The notes under the pieces: generated by a model
The model's input: the letters and a program-made list of their open reading frames with translations, nothing else
What the model was told of the DNA's origin: nothing
Database searches by the model: none
Position numbers and translations under genes: made by a program
In this document: one piece after another, positions 34,661-42,590 of the stretch
Numbering within the stretch: position 1 is the first letter of the stretch
How the letters are laid out: each line of letters begins with the position of its first letter
Source: Duganella sp. Root336D2
GTDB taxonomy: Bacteria > Pseudomonadota > Gammaproteobacteria > Burkholderiales > Burkholderiaceae_D
Assembly (NCBI RefSeq): GCF_001425005.1
Contig: NZ_LMDB01000038.1
Coordinates: 262,978 to 326,977 of the forward strand
Direction of reading: 5' to 3'
DNA: 64,000 nt

Positions 34661-35809
34661 CTAGCTGACGAGGTTAGCGACCATCTGGGACGTGCTACGC
34701 AGAGTATGCGAAGAAAGGTGCGCGTAGCGCTGCGTCGTGACGCTGGAGGCATGCCCCAGTAGTTGCTGTACCTGATAGAGCGAAGCGCCCGCGTTCACCA
34801 GCAGGCTGGCGAAAGTGTGCCGACAGTCGTGCAGTCGGCAGCGCTCCACGCCAGCTGCGGCGAGGATACGGTGCCATGCCTTCGTCGGATTGTTCAGTGG
34901 CTTCATCGGGTCTTTACCGGGGAAGATCCACGGCGAGCCGTCGATGCGCGGCGTGGCCTTGAAGATTGCCAGCGCAGCGTCGTTCAGTGCCACATGCCGG
35001 GACTTGCCGCTTTTGGTCTTGGGCAGGTAGAGCGACTTTTTCTCCAGATCGAGGTGCTCGTGACGGCTGCGAAGGATTTCCTCCCGGCGCAACCCGGTCA
35101 GAATCAGCGCAGAAATAGCGTTCCCGGCCACACGGTTCATGTCCAGTTGGGCCATGGCGAGAATTTCGCGGACTTGATCTGGCGTCAGGAAGCGGTCTTT
35201 CTTATTCAATTCCTTCAGCTTCTTCATGTTGGCGCAAGGGGAGTCATTGATCCTCTTGTACGAAACGGCTAAATTGAAGAAAACACTCAGCAAGGCGTGG
35301 ACGCGATTGATCGTGGCGGGAGCAAGGCGTTCCTTCAGGCCGCCCAGCAGCAGCTGAATGTCCTTCTGCGTGACGTCGGACAGGCGCAGCTTGCCGATGG
35401 CTGGCAGGATGTAGTCGCGGAACTTGGCCAGATCATTTTTGTAGGTGATCTTCGTCAGCTTTGCTTGCGCCATGTAGTCATCCATGAACTCGCTCACGAG
35501 CGGCATGTTTTTCTGCTGCTGGCGCGCATCCTGCGGGTTGCCGCCTTGGTCGAGCGTTGCGCGGTGCTGCATCGCTGCTGCACGCGCCTGCTCGATGCTC
35601 AGTGCGCCGAACTCGCCAATACGCACCGCGAGCTTTTCGCCACGGTAGGTATAGCGGAACCAGAAGAATTTGCGGCCCGTCGTGCCTACTTGCAGTTTCA
35701 GTCCGGCAGTCTGCGGATCGGTGATTTCGTAATTGCTGGACTTTGCGCCTTGCTGATGCGGCGGGAGCTTTTCCAGCGCTGCCTTGGTCCATTTTACTGC
35801 TGCTGCCAT
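34661..35809 (-). CDS. Tyrosine-recombinase integrase
   Basis: The protein has 382 aa in the P4-integrase type layout: an N-terminal DUF4102-like arm domain (LKLQVGTTGRKFFWFRYTYRG), a SAM-like core-binding domain (about 105-200) and a catalytic domain with Arg241 (LTGLRREE), Lys266, His327 and Arg330 (RLHDCRHTF), His353 (LLGH) and Tyr362 (TQRYAHLS). It would catalyse integration at the tRNA-Phe 3' end between the 57-bp repeats. The integrase appears intact. No excisionase gene was recognised nearby. Confidence 0.93.
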   Translation of the reverse strand: MAAAVKWTKAALEKLPPHQQGAKSSNYEITDPQTAGLKLQVGTTGRKFFWFRYTYRGEKLAVRIGEFGALSIEQARAAAMQHRATLDQGGNPQDARQQQKNMPLVSEFMDDYMAQAKLTKITYKNDLAKFRDYILPAIGKLRLSDVTQKDIQLLLGGLKERLAPATINRVHALLSVFFNLAVSYKRINDSPCANMKKLKELNKKDRFLTPDQVREILAMAQLDMNRVAGNAISALILTGLRREEILRSRHEHLDLEKKSLYLPKTKSGKSRHVALNDAALAIFKATPRIDGSPWIFPGKDPMKPLNNPTKAWHRILAAAGVERCRLHDCRHTFASLLVNAGASLYQVQQLLGHASSVTTQRYAHLSSHTLRSTSQMVANLVS

Positions 35810-36271
35810 TGAGTTTCTCCTAAAGGAATTGTTGGTCGTGAAGAACCAGTGCTGGTTGCTTGAGACGTACTTTATTGGCTGATTGGCTTCGCTTCAGGCG
35901 GCGAATACTGATGCGATTCAGTGGCTTACACGCGCTCTTTTCGCGCAGGGCATCCGGGCAGGAATGTTCCTTGACGGCCCGATTTGCGAATTACGGTTTT
36001 GTCTAATTTTGTGCGAGACGTCAGCGATGTTGCTTCTTGTCTGGCAGGGTGAGTGAAGCAAGTCTTCCAAGTCCTTGGAGCTGGGTAAATGATTGACGCT
36101 GGACGTACCGCATGCGGCGAGGGTCAGTCTCGATCAATGAGCGGCTACGTGGTTCCTGTGAATCCCTATGCGCAGGCCTGCCGGTCTATTTCCGGCCCGG
36201 TGCTGCTCCAGGCGGCTGATGGTTTTCCGCGCCAGTGCGGCGGCGCGAAAACCATCGACGAGAGGCTATGC

Positions 36272-36296
36272 GGCTACACGGCGACCCGGCGACATT
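36272..36296 (-). repeat. Iteron array A: three tandem 8-bp units
   Basis: On the minus strand the units read GTCGCCGG, GTCGCCGT, GTAGCCG. They share GT[C/A]GCC with four other arrays in the island. Confidence 0.6.
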
Positions 36297-36466
36297 ACGA
36301 GCAGCACAGAAAAAGGCGCAGCGCATTATGAGAAAGGTTGCACTTGATGCACGGTTGGGCGTAGCCGAGGCATGTTGTGCAGCTCGTCTGCGCAACGAAG
36401 CGAATGCTTTGCCGCTTGGATATTAGAGGGGAAACCTGCACATTCAGGCGCGCATTGTGGATGCGT

Positions 36467-36488
36467 GTAGCCATGTAGCCATGTAGCC
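36467..36488 (+). repeat. Iteron array B: GTAGCCAT x3
   Basis: Three tandem units with period 8 read GTAGCCAT, GTAGCCAT, GTAGCC. The array is in opposite orientation to array A. Confidence 0.65.
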
Positions 36489-36563
36489 GCGCTATCAGGG
36501 CAGGGCGACAGCGTGCGCGGGATGGTGCGACCGAAAGGGGCGATCGGAACCACCGAAAAAGCA

Positions 36564-36602
36564 AAACGCCCGGTACAGGCCAGCAAGCCGTACCGGGCGT
36601 TT
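36564..36602 (-). terminator. Terminator after the DUF3987 gene
   Basis: A 13-bp perfect stem around CGCCCGGTAC and a 13-base loop are followed on the minus strand by a T-rich tail. It lies 14 bp beyond the DUF3987 stop. Confidence 0.85.
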
Positions 36603-36616
36603 GTCTTGCAGATCCG

Positions 36617-38401
36617 TTAGGTACTGACGATCGCGTAATTGTCGTAGGAGTTTTTTTTGTCGTAATAGATTGCCTCATCGAATTCGACAATCTCGCCACG
36701 AGCGGCCAGAACGGCAAGTAGTTCCTTAGTGCGCTTGCTGGGACGGGCGCAGCGTGGTCCATCCTTGTACATCATCCTTACCGGGATGGCTTCCATGCCC
36801 TGCTCGTCGGCCTTGTTCTGCATCCAGTTCAGCAAGGTCTTGGCGTCTGCTTCGTCTTTATTGGCTGGGGTCAGATCGAACACACGCATGGCCGAGTCGA
36901 GATAGTATTTTCCCAGTTCGATGGCACGTACCATGATGTCCTCGCTGATGTGCTCTACAGTCGGATCTTCCAGCATGGCGAGCAAGGCCGCAATGCGCAT
37001 TACCTGTTCTGGAAAGCGGGTCACGTAACCAGCATGTTGGGCCAGCTTGCCGCCGGGGCCTGCGGCGCTCTCCAGCTCGTTGTACAGGTCAACCCATGCA
37101 GCCTTGGCTCCGCTCGTCATCCGTACCATGCGGATGGTGACGCCACCGCTTTCAGGGTTGATCTTCCAAGTCATGCTCGCAAGTTCGGCGATCTTGGCGC
37201 AGAATTTCTGATATGCGGGTTTGTCTTCCAGCTCGATGTCAGTATGCTGGCGTTGGCCCAGCAGCGACGATGGTTGGCTGTAGAGGAAGCGATTACCCAT
37301 ACCCTGCTGCATCACCATTTCGGAACTGAGGAAGTCCATCGCCACGATCGGCTGGGTGAACAGCAGTACATTGAGGCGGCGATCCTGCGCGTAGTGGTGT
37401 TCATTAACTCGGGTACGGGAGATTGGTTCGCCGGAATAGAGCGAAGCCACATTGCCTAAGAATCGGCTCAGATTATCGCGGGACATGGCGTGCCCGCCGA
37501 GGAGTGACGCGCCTTCCAGTGCGAGGCAGAACTGGACCGGGCAGCGGGCAATCAGGCCCACGATCAGACCGTCCACCGTCAGGTCCTGGACGATCATGTG
37601 TTTGCGCTCATCCTGTGCACGACGGATGGCGTCGTATACTGGTTTCATGATTTTGTCGATCGTCGAGGACTTACGCTCGCCCGATGGCGCGATCACGAAC
37701 ATATTGACCGAAACCGGGCAACCGCTATCGTTGGTGCGGGACGAAACGTTAATCAAGCCTTGGGCCAGTGCGGCGATTACGCCCAACAGCGACGAACCGA
37801 CCATCTCCAGATCGACCTGCACAGCGGAGGCGATCAGCTTGATGACAGTTGCGAACTTGCCGAAGGCTTCGACAGGGTATGGACGGCGCGTTTGCTTTAC
37901 ACCGGTAGTGGCTACGCTGGACGGTTTTTGGACAGTGAGCGTCGAGGAGATTGCCGAGACGTGCTGCTCATCTTGGCTGGATGGGCATTCTTCTTCGCTT
38001 ACGAATTCGTTGTCATTTGGGATGTCGAGGTATTCGTTGGCATCTTCATAGTGACCGTCATCGTAGTCGCCTTCCTTGTCGTCCTCGTATTCGGCTTCGT
38101 GTTCAGCCTCGTCGTACCCGGCGTCATAGTCGTCAATGGTTGCGGCGGGCTCATCCGCTGGCTCACCATCATCGTAGTTGCCATCGTCATCGTCTTCGTA
38201 ATCGGCTTCGTGTTCAGCCTCGTAGTAACCGGCGTTATAGTCGTCGTCGGTTGCGGCAGGCTCAACCGCTGGCTCGCCATCATCGCATTGTGCCTCATCC
38301 TTGCCATCGTCGGTGCTGGCCGTAGCTTCTGCTGTGGCTTGTGCCCTGCGCTTTTTGTTTGCAATGATGAGGGCGATCTTTGCGGCACTACCTTTTTTCA
38401 T
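36617..38401 (-). CDS. DUF3987-domain protein with duplicated acidic segment
   Basis: The protein is about 594 aa. Residues 1-30 are basic (KKGSAAKIALIIANKKRRA). Residues 40-113 are two 37-residue near-identical acidic copies built on DDGEPA-x-EPAAT and AGY-x-EAEHEA-x-YEDD. The DUF3987 region spans about 175-560, with a Walker A-like APSGERKSST, as in phage and plasmid primase/helicase-associated proteins. The ATG at 38401 has AGGAGA eight bases upstream. It is the island's only replication-like protein, lying next to repeat arrays. The acidic repeat may be a flexible linker or DNA mimic; this is speculative. Confidence 0.78.
   Translation of the reverse strand: MKKGSAAKIALIIANKKRRAQATAEATASTDDGKDEAQCDDGEPAVEPAATDDDYNAGYYEAEHEADYEDDDDGNYDDGEPADEPAATIDDYDAGYDEAEHEAEYEDDKEGDYDDGHYEDANEYLDIPNDNEFVSEEECPSSQDEQHVSAISSTLTVQKPSSVATTGVKQTRRPYPVEAFGKFATVIKLIASAVQVDLEMVGSSLLGVIAALAQGLINVSSRTNDSGCPVSVNMFVIAPSGERKSSTIDKIMKPVYDAIRRAQDERKHMIVQDLTVDGLIVGLIARCPVQFCLALEGASLLGGHAMSRDNLSRFLGNVASLYSGEPISRTRVNEHHYAQDRRLNVLLFTQPIVAMDFLSSEMVMQQGMGNRFLYSQPSSLLGQRQHTDIELEDKPAYQKFCAKIAELASMTWKINPESGGVTIRMVRMTSGAKAAWVDLYNELESAAGPGGKLAQHAGYVTRFPEQVMRIAALLAMLEDPTVEHISEDIMVRAIELGKYYLDSAMRVFDLTPANKDEADAKTLLNWMQNKADEQGMEAIPVRMMYKDGPRCARPSKRTKELLAVLAARGEIVEFDEAIYYDKKNSYDNYAIVST
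38063..38284 (-). repeat. 111-bp tandem duplication inside the DUF3987 gene
   Basis: Two adjacent 111-bp units code for residues 40-76 and 77-113. They differ at a few positions only, so the duplication is recent or maintained; it is in frame. Confidence 0.8.
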
Positions 38402-38578
38402 GTTGATTTCTCCTGTTATAGTCGGCCCGATGTGAGGCAACGGGTTGCACTTTACTGCCGGATGATTAACCGGTATCGTTCGGAGAATATGTTTATTATC
38501 AATGGCTTATATGGCCAATTTGCTGGTTGGGACGTGGTGTATAAGAAGTCCCTGCCGGGAATCTTTGTGGATTTTCGA

Positions 38579-38593
38579 TTTTGTCTAATTTTG
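38579..38593 (+). repeat. 15-mer TTTTGTCTAATTTTG, second copy
   Basis: This is an exact match to 35997-36011. It spans the TTG start codon proposed for the 338-aa gene. Confidence 0.5.
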
Positions 38594-39597
38594 ATAAGAA
38601 GCAGGCTCAGGAATTGGGAATTGCCTTTGCTCGTGAAGTAGCTGAACTGACGGGCGAGACGCCATCCCGACTTTATCAGTGGGGAACGGGCTTGGGATTG
38701 CAAGTACCTAAAGCGCGGCAGACGTTCTACTCGCACATGGAGCGGAATGACTGGGCAAGGGGCAGCATCGCCAGTGCGACGGAATCGTGCCGTATGGGGA
38801 GTTACCCCATGAGCTGCCAGCTCCGCTTGCGGGTGGTGTCGCTCAAGGCCCAGTTTAGGCAAGACAAGCGGCAGGGAAAGACGCGCCAACTGGTTATCTT
38901 GTTGGGTTATGAAGTGTGCTCCGGCTTGCTCCACTTCCGCCTGTATCGCGGGACAGATTTCAGCGGGGATCCGAAAGACATGCCGCTCTGTAACCGGATT
39001 CCTGCCGCAACGGTCGCGGCGTTTGTGGATGAATGCGGTCGGATGGTCGGTTTGCCGATTCAGCAGGTCTTGTTCACGCAAAAAATAATGGACTTCACGC
39101 CAGGAGCTGGCAAGGTGGCTTACTTGTCCCTTTCGGCGGGAAGGATGTTGCTCAGGGGGCGTAAGGAACTGGCTGGAGACAATGAACTGCCGTGCAGCTG
39201 GGATAGTAAACGGCCTTATCGTACATGCGATGGTGACCATCCCTTCATTGCATGGTGCACAGGCACCAACGCAACTGAGCTAACATCCTATCTGTCGGAC
39301 TTGGTAAAGCGGCATAACAAGGTAGTGGCGTTGCAATGCCTGGAACGTGCTCGTGAGGTTCTTGATGCCATGTTGACTAGATCGGATACAGCTGCCAAAG
39401 CGCGGCACGGGACATCACGATTCACAGTGCCCACACCGCAATTTCATCAGCGGATCATGAAGCATGACTATGTTCTGAATGACTTTGAGCTACGTGAAGT
39501 TCGGTTCTATAAGCGGGAGTACGAGGACTTCTTTGCTTTCCCTGGTGATCGGGGGAGGTTGGCGGTGGAGGGGATGCTTGGCGACACGGCGACATAG
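38581..39597 (+). CDS. Unrecognised 338-aa island protein
   Basis: No family is recognised. The protein is soluble; the N-terminal 50 residues look like a small DNA-binding or regulatory helix set (ELTGETPSRLYQWGTGLGL). The region RQLVILLGYEVCSGLLHFRLYRG followed by AATVAAFVDECGRMVGLP faintly resembles a retroviral-type integrase core without clear DDE residues. The start is TTG at 38581, because an in-frame stop lies at 38542 and the next ATG is 52 codons in. The gene ends inside repeat array C (MLGDTAT tail). It diverges from the DUF3987 gene. Confidence 0.6.
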   Translation: MSNFDKKQAQELGIAFAREVAELTGETPSRLYQWGTGLGLQVPKARQTFYSHMERNDWARGSIASATESCRMGSYPMSCQLRLRVVSLKAQFRQDKRQGKTRQLVILLGYEVCSGLLHFRLYRGTDFSGDPKDMPLCNRIPAATVAAFVDECGRMVGLPIQQVLFTQKIMDFTPGAGKVAYLSLSAGRMLLRGRKELAGDNELPCSWDSKRPYRTCDGDHPFIAWCTGTNATELTSYLSDLVKRHNKVVALQCLERAREVLDAMLTRSDTAAKARHGTSRFTVPTPQFHQRIMKHDYVLNDFELREVRFYKREYEDFFAFPGDRGRLAVEGMLGDTAT

Positions 39598-39651
39598 CGA
39601 CACGTCCGGCTCGCGGTAATGTACTTGGTCGCCACTGTCGCCGTGTCGCCA
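39579..39651. repeat. Iteron arrays C and D forming a 16-bp perfect inverted repeat
   Basis: TGGCGACACGGCGACA at 39579-39594 is the exact reverse complement of 39636-39651. Each arm belongs to a three-unit, period-8 array of GTCGCC-NN (array C on the minus strand to about 39601, array D on the plus strand from 39629). The centre of about 27 bp is unique. The left arm is within the last codons of the 338-aa gene. Confidence 0.75.
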
Positions 39652-39749
39652 GCGTTCATCAGGCCACGATCAGGACTGTAGGATTGACCCTCTCCCTATA
39701 TTGCTTCTGTATATGCCGTCAGGATTTTCGGTTGACTGAATATGCGGCC

Positions 39750-39792
39750 CCTGAATGTAGCAGCAGCCTTGGGCGCTGCTGGTACATTCAGG
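39750..39792. repeat. Long hairpin: 18-bp arms, 7-base loop
   Basis: The arms 39750-39767 and 39775-39792 pair at 17 of 18 positions (CCTGAATGTA then CAGCAGC, one G-G mismatch). There is no T-run on either side, so it is not a standard terminator. A nearby GGAGCAGCAGCCC (about 39802-39814) can compete for the GCTGCTG arm. It lies just past the 3' end of the minus-strand operon. Confidence 0.7.
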
Positions 39793-39830
39793 ATGATTGC
39801 TGGAGCAGCAGCCCGTGCGCACGAAGGCCC

Positions 39831-40562
39831 TCAGTAGATATAGCCGTAATCGTCCGTCTCCGATCTGATCGCAGCGATGGCTATGAGATCAGGATTGGGC
39901 GAAGCCAGGATATCCGCGATGCGCAGGAACACGGTTTCCGATTGCAGGGAATTACTGGTGACGTAGTCCTGCGATGACCGATAGCCGTCCAGTTCGATGC
40001 CGAGCATGTTCGAGTTGATCGGGATGGTCAGCGCAACGAAGTGATCGGAACTCAGGTTGGTGAGCGATGCCGCTAGACCGGAGATAACGACCACCACCGA
40101 ATCGCTGATAAGCGTATCGACGGTTTCGGGCAGACCATCCCCCGCGTCACCCATGCCGTCAGTTTCGGTCAGCGTCACGCAATATTCGGACTGCACGTTC
40201 TGGTAGTACAGCGCATTGCGATGGTAGGGCATCAGGGACAACGGCGACCAGTAGGAAATGATCTGGTCGTAGTTGACTGGAAGGTTGGGCGCGCCTGAGA
40301 AGATGACGCCGCGTAGGTTGGTGGGAATGCTGACGTGCCGCCCGTAGCGGTCAGCGTCAGCGGGAGAGAGGGATAATATTACCTTCGCGCCTTCTGGCAG
40401 CCCTATGAGGTGCAGGGCGTTGGTGTTGAGGTAGTAGCCTGGGTGGTGGGTAAGATCGGTCGCCGGATCGTCGCTCAGACTGATCCGTTCGTAGTAGTCC
40501 AGATGTTGGATGGCGTTGACGGTTGCCATCGCCTCTGCGCTGATATAGATATTGGCCTGCAT
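39831..40562 (-). CDS. Hypothetical protein, 243 aa, partner of the radical-SAM protein
   Basis: Unrecognised. The protein is soluble, rich in Ser, Leu, Asp and Tyr, and has no Cys motif except a single Cys (SEYCVTL). It shows alternating strands (HPGYYLNTNALHLIGLPEGAKVILSLSP) and a motif YEHRIS-like YYERISLSDDP near the N-terminus. AAAGGG lies about eight bases before the ATG. Its start is 13 bp after the radical-SAM stop, so the two are cotranscribed; a substrate-binding or partner role is likely but unproved. Confidence 0.65.
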   Translation of the reverse strand: MQANIYISAEAMATVNAIQHLDYYERISLSDDPATDLTHHPGYYLNTNALHLIGLPEGAKVILSLSPADADRYGRHVSIPTNLRGVIFSGAPNLPVNYDQIISYWSPLSLMPYHRNALYYQNVQSEYCVTLTETDGMGDAGDGLPETVDTLISDSVVVVISGLAASLTNLSSDHFVALTIPINSNMLGIELDGYRSSQDYVTSNSLQSETVFLRIADILASPNPDLIAIAAIRSETDDYGYIY

Positions 40563-40575
40563 GGATTGGTACCCT

Positions 40576-41742
40576 TTATTCGTTGATGGTGAAGCCCTTG
40601 CGTAGCAGTTTGATCTTGTGGCGTTGCTCGATGGCGGGGCGATTGATCGTGAACAGGCTCAGGTCGCGATCATCGCCAATTCGGTTCACGCACTTGGAAT
40701 TGATGGCGTGGCGGATTGCTGTTTCGCCGATCATGCTGTCGAAGTGGTACTCGCCAGCGCTGTAGCTGACGCGGTCCGCGTCGTACTGCGCTGCGTTGAT
40801 GAATTTCGCTGTATCGGAAGGAAACTTGACCAAGATGAGATGGATGGTCTTCCCTGCCCGAGTGGACTTGCCGGTAAAGTAGCGTGGGTAGCTAGCCGGG
40901 GATGGCGATACATCCTTGAACGTAAAGGCGAAGTCGCGTTCCAGATTGTCGATAACGTCAGTGCTGGATGCGATAACGTCGATGTCCGCGAAGTCGGGGT
41001 GCAGCCTCGGATTGATCAGATGCTTCGCGAATCCGCCGAACAGGTGCAGGTTTGGCTCGTTCATCAGGTACTCGGCTAGTCGCTCCGTGTCCTGCATCAG
41101 CTCGTAGCCGGTGCAGTCCACGGTCGATAGGTACCGGCTCGATAAGCACAGTACCTTGGGAACAAACACGATGCCGCTGTGCCCGAAGCTAAGGTCTGCG
41201 AAGTCGAGCGGGAAGATGCTGAATAGGTTCTCGCGGAGCACGAGCCGTTGGCCAAGGCGGCGGTACAGGGCCAAATACTGGGGCTTTAGCGTGGCAAGGT
41301 CGGCGCTGGGGAGCGGAGGAAGGACGAGCGAGTATTCGATGTTTAGCCCATCCCATTCGTGCCGATATAGCTGGACGGCGTCCAGCACATCGGCATCGAG
41401 CGAGATCGAGAAGTAATCTGCTACTCCCCGCAGTTTGGCGATATGCTGTACTTCGCGGGTGATGATCCTTACCTTCAGGCCGCGATCCGTGATGATACGA
41501 ATCATCGACAGCAGTTGCGGGTAGTGCTCATCGAATCGGTATAGGGGATCGCCACCGCCGCTGATCGTGATAAATGATTTATCACATTTATCCACGAAAT
41601 CGGCGATTGCTTCTTTGTTCTGTATGCCATGCGGAAGAAAGGGGGACTCCCTCCAGCTGCAATGGCTGCATACTTTGGCGCAGCCGAATCCTTTGGTGCG
41701 CCAGTTAACGAGTATCGAGAAGTTTGGTTTTGGTTGTCTCAT
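40576..41742 (-). CDS. Radical-SAM protein with nucleotidyltransferase-like C-terminus
   Basis: The protein has 388 aa. Cys21, Cys25 and Cys28 form the CX3CX2C [4Fe-4S] motif (GFGCAKVCSHC). SGGGDP at 61-66 is the SAM-binding GGDP-type loop, and about 60-180 fit a partial TIM barrel. The C-terminal part has LFGGFAKHL (234-242) followed by DIDV (253-256), like the GG-x-n-DxD core of Pol-beta-type nucleotidyltransferases, then HLILVKF with a further strand. No SPASM cysteines are seen. The fusion would join radical chemistry to nucleotide or tRNA handling. The NTase assignment is from motif and order only. Confidence 0.72.
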   Translation of the reverse strand: MRQPKPNFSILVNWRTKGFGCAKVCSHCSWRESPFLPHGIQNKEAIADFVDKCDKSFITISGGGDPLYRFDEHYPQLLSMIRIITDRGLKVRIITREVQHIAKLRGVADYFSISLDADVLDAVQLYRHEWDGLNIEYSLVLPPLPSADLATLKPQYLALYRRLGQRLVLRENLFSIFPLDFADLSFGHSGIVFVPKVLCLSSRYLSTVDCTGYELMQDTERLAEYLMNEPNLHLFGGFAKHLINPRLHPDFADIDVIASSTDVIDNLERDFAFTFKDVSPSPASYPRYFTGKSTRAGKTIHLILVKFPSDTAKFINAAQYDADRVSYSAGEYHFDSMIGETAIRHAINSKCVNRIGDDRDLSLFTINRPAIEQRHKIKLLRKGFTINE

Positions 41743-41775
41743 GGAGAACTTTCGTAATCTGGCGCGGTCAGGGCG

Positions 41776-42339
41776 TTACGCCTTTTTTCGCGGCAGGGAG
41801 AGTGTTGTGCCGGTCGCTTCGTCCGGTCCGCCGTCGCAGACCGGAGTGCTATTGGCCTGGAGCGGCAGCGTGATCTGCTTGCCGGGTTCGGTCAGCAACT
41901 TCGCCTTCCAGGTCGCCATGTCGCCGTGTCGCACGTGTTGGGTTTCGGCATCCGGCGCAGCCGTAGCTAGTCCTTCATTACGCAGTACGGCCATTGCGAA
42001 GCCCGAGTTGTTGCTGCTGCGGCCGATAAACGTGCCTTTGAGCGCCTTCGATGGGAAAGGTTTATCTGGAGGGAGCGCGTTCAGGCAAGCCTCGATTTTG
42101 TCGAACGGTACGTGTTCGCGGCTGAAGTAGCCGCCGCTTTCGTTGCCGGTGATGGCGATATAGAGACGGTGGCGATCGGCGTCCGCGAGTACCTGATAAG
42201 TGATGCCGCCTTCGGCGTTCTTGCCGAGTTTCCTGCATTTACCTTCCTTGAGCAGCCAGTAAGTCACGCCAGCGTCGCTTTCTGCTGCTGGCGTTGTTTG
42301 TGCGCTGTCGCTATTTGGTTTGGTAGCTTTTGCGTTCAT
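41776..42339 (-). CDS. Hypothetical protein, 187 aa, in the radical-SAM operon
   Basis: Unrecognised. A low-complexity N-terminus (about 25 residues, Ala/Thr/Ser) is followed by GVTYWLLKEGKCRKLGKNAEGGITYQVL and RLYIAITGNESGGYFSREHV, which suggest a small beta domain, with a disordered C-terminal tail. AAGGA lies six bases before the ATG. It lies 33 bp before the radical-SAM gene and 26 bp after the 51-aa gene, so the four genes form one operon. Repeat array E falls inside it. Confidence 0.65.
   Translation of the reverse strand: MNAKATKPNSDSAQTTPAAESDAGVTYWLLKEGKCRKLGKNAEGGITYQVLADADRHRLYIAITGNESGGYFSREHVPFDKIEACLNALPPDKPFPSKALKGTFIGRSSNNSGFAMAVLRNEGLATAAPDAETQHVRHGDMATWKAKLLTEPGKQITLPLQANSTPVCDGGPDEATGTTLSLPRKKA
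41913..41935 (+). repeat. Iteron array E: GTCGCCAT GTCGCCGT GTCGC
   Basis: This is the same 8-bp unit as in arrays A-D, inside the 187-aa gene. It is the only array without a facing partner. Confidence 0.6.
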
Positions 42340-42365
42340 GTTTTTCCTTTTGTATAGAGGTTTGG

Positions 42366-42521
42366 TTAGCGGCGATATTTCAGAGAGAACTTCAGATCCA
42401 GGCTGCGAAGGGAGCTGGACATGGCGGTCTTGAAGATGGCATTGGTGCGCAGGGTCTTCAGCGCCGTGCTGGCTTGTGATGCAGGCTTTGCCTTGATGGT
42501 TGTATTTAGTGGCTTCGTCAT
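42366..42521 (-). CDS. 51-aa basic peptide, first gene of the radical-SAM operon
   Basis: The frame begins MTKPLNTTIKAKP and ends in SLRSLDLKFSLKYRR: strongly basic, Ser/Thr-rich, no Cys, no signal peptide. AGG lies about seven bases upstream. It starts 15 bp after a terminator and is followed by the 187-aa gene after 26 bp. A short peptide ahead of a radical-SAM gene could be a modification substrate, but no RiPP leader motif is recognisable. A small regulator or binding partner is equally possible. Confidence 0.55.
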   Translation of the reverse strand: MTKPLNTTIKAKPASQASTALKTLRTNAIFKTAMSSSLRSLDLKFSLKYRR

Positions 42522-42535
42522 TCGGGTACCTGAAA

Positions 42536-42569
42536 TGAAAAAGCCCGAAGGGCCTGGGCCATTCGGGCT
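42536..42569 (-). terminator. Terminator after the exported protein gene
   Basis: An 8-bp stem AGCCCGAA/TTCGGGCT with a 12-base loop is followed by TTTTTC on the minus strand. It separates the exported-protein gene from the radical-SAM operon. Confidence 0.85.
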
Positions 42570-42590
42570 GTGTTTACTAGAGTGCTTGCG

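Larger units (their letters stand above)
35810..36563. other. Gene-free region with inverted iteron arrays
   Basis: About 750 bp lie upstream of the integrase and downstream of the DUF3987 gene. Short frames here lack ribosome sites and plausible protein character. The region holds two arrays of three 8-bp repeats in opposite orientation (36272-36296 and 36467-36488), about 170 bp apart, and the 15-mer TTTTGTCTAATTTTG at 35997-36011, found again at 38579-38593. It is a candidate replication origin or regulatory region of the island. Confidence 0.5.

Noticed and set aside
36089..36331. Plus-strand 80-codon frame in the gene-free region
   Set aside because: It has no ribosome site, a poor protein composition, and overlaps iteron array A.
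38452..39240. Minus-strand open frame of about 260 codons opposite the 338-aa gene
   Set aside because: It has no ribosome site and an irregular composition; the plus frame is longer and better framed, though neither is recognised.
39750..39792. Retron or other reverse-transcriptase-linked ncRNA
   Set aside because: The hairpin is long, but no reverse transcriptase motif (YxDD) was found in the island.
36272..41935. CRISPR array
   Set aside because: The repeated units are 8 bp in direct tandem with no spacers of uniform length, and no cas genes were seen.
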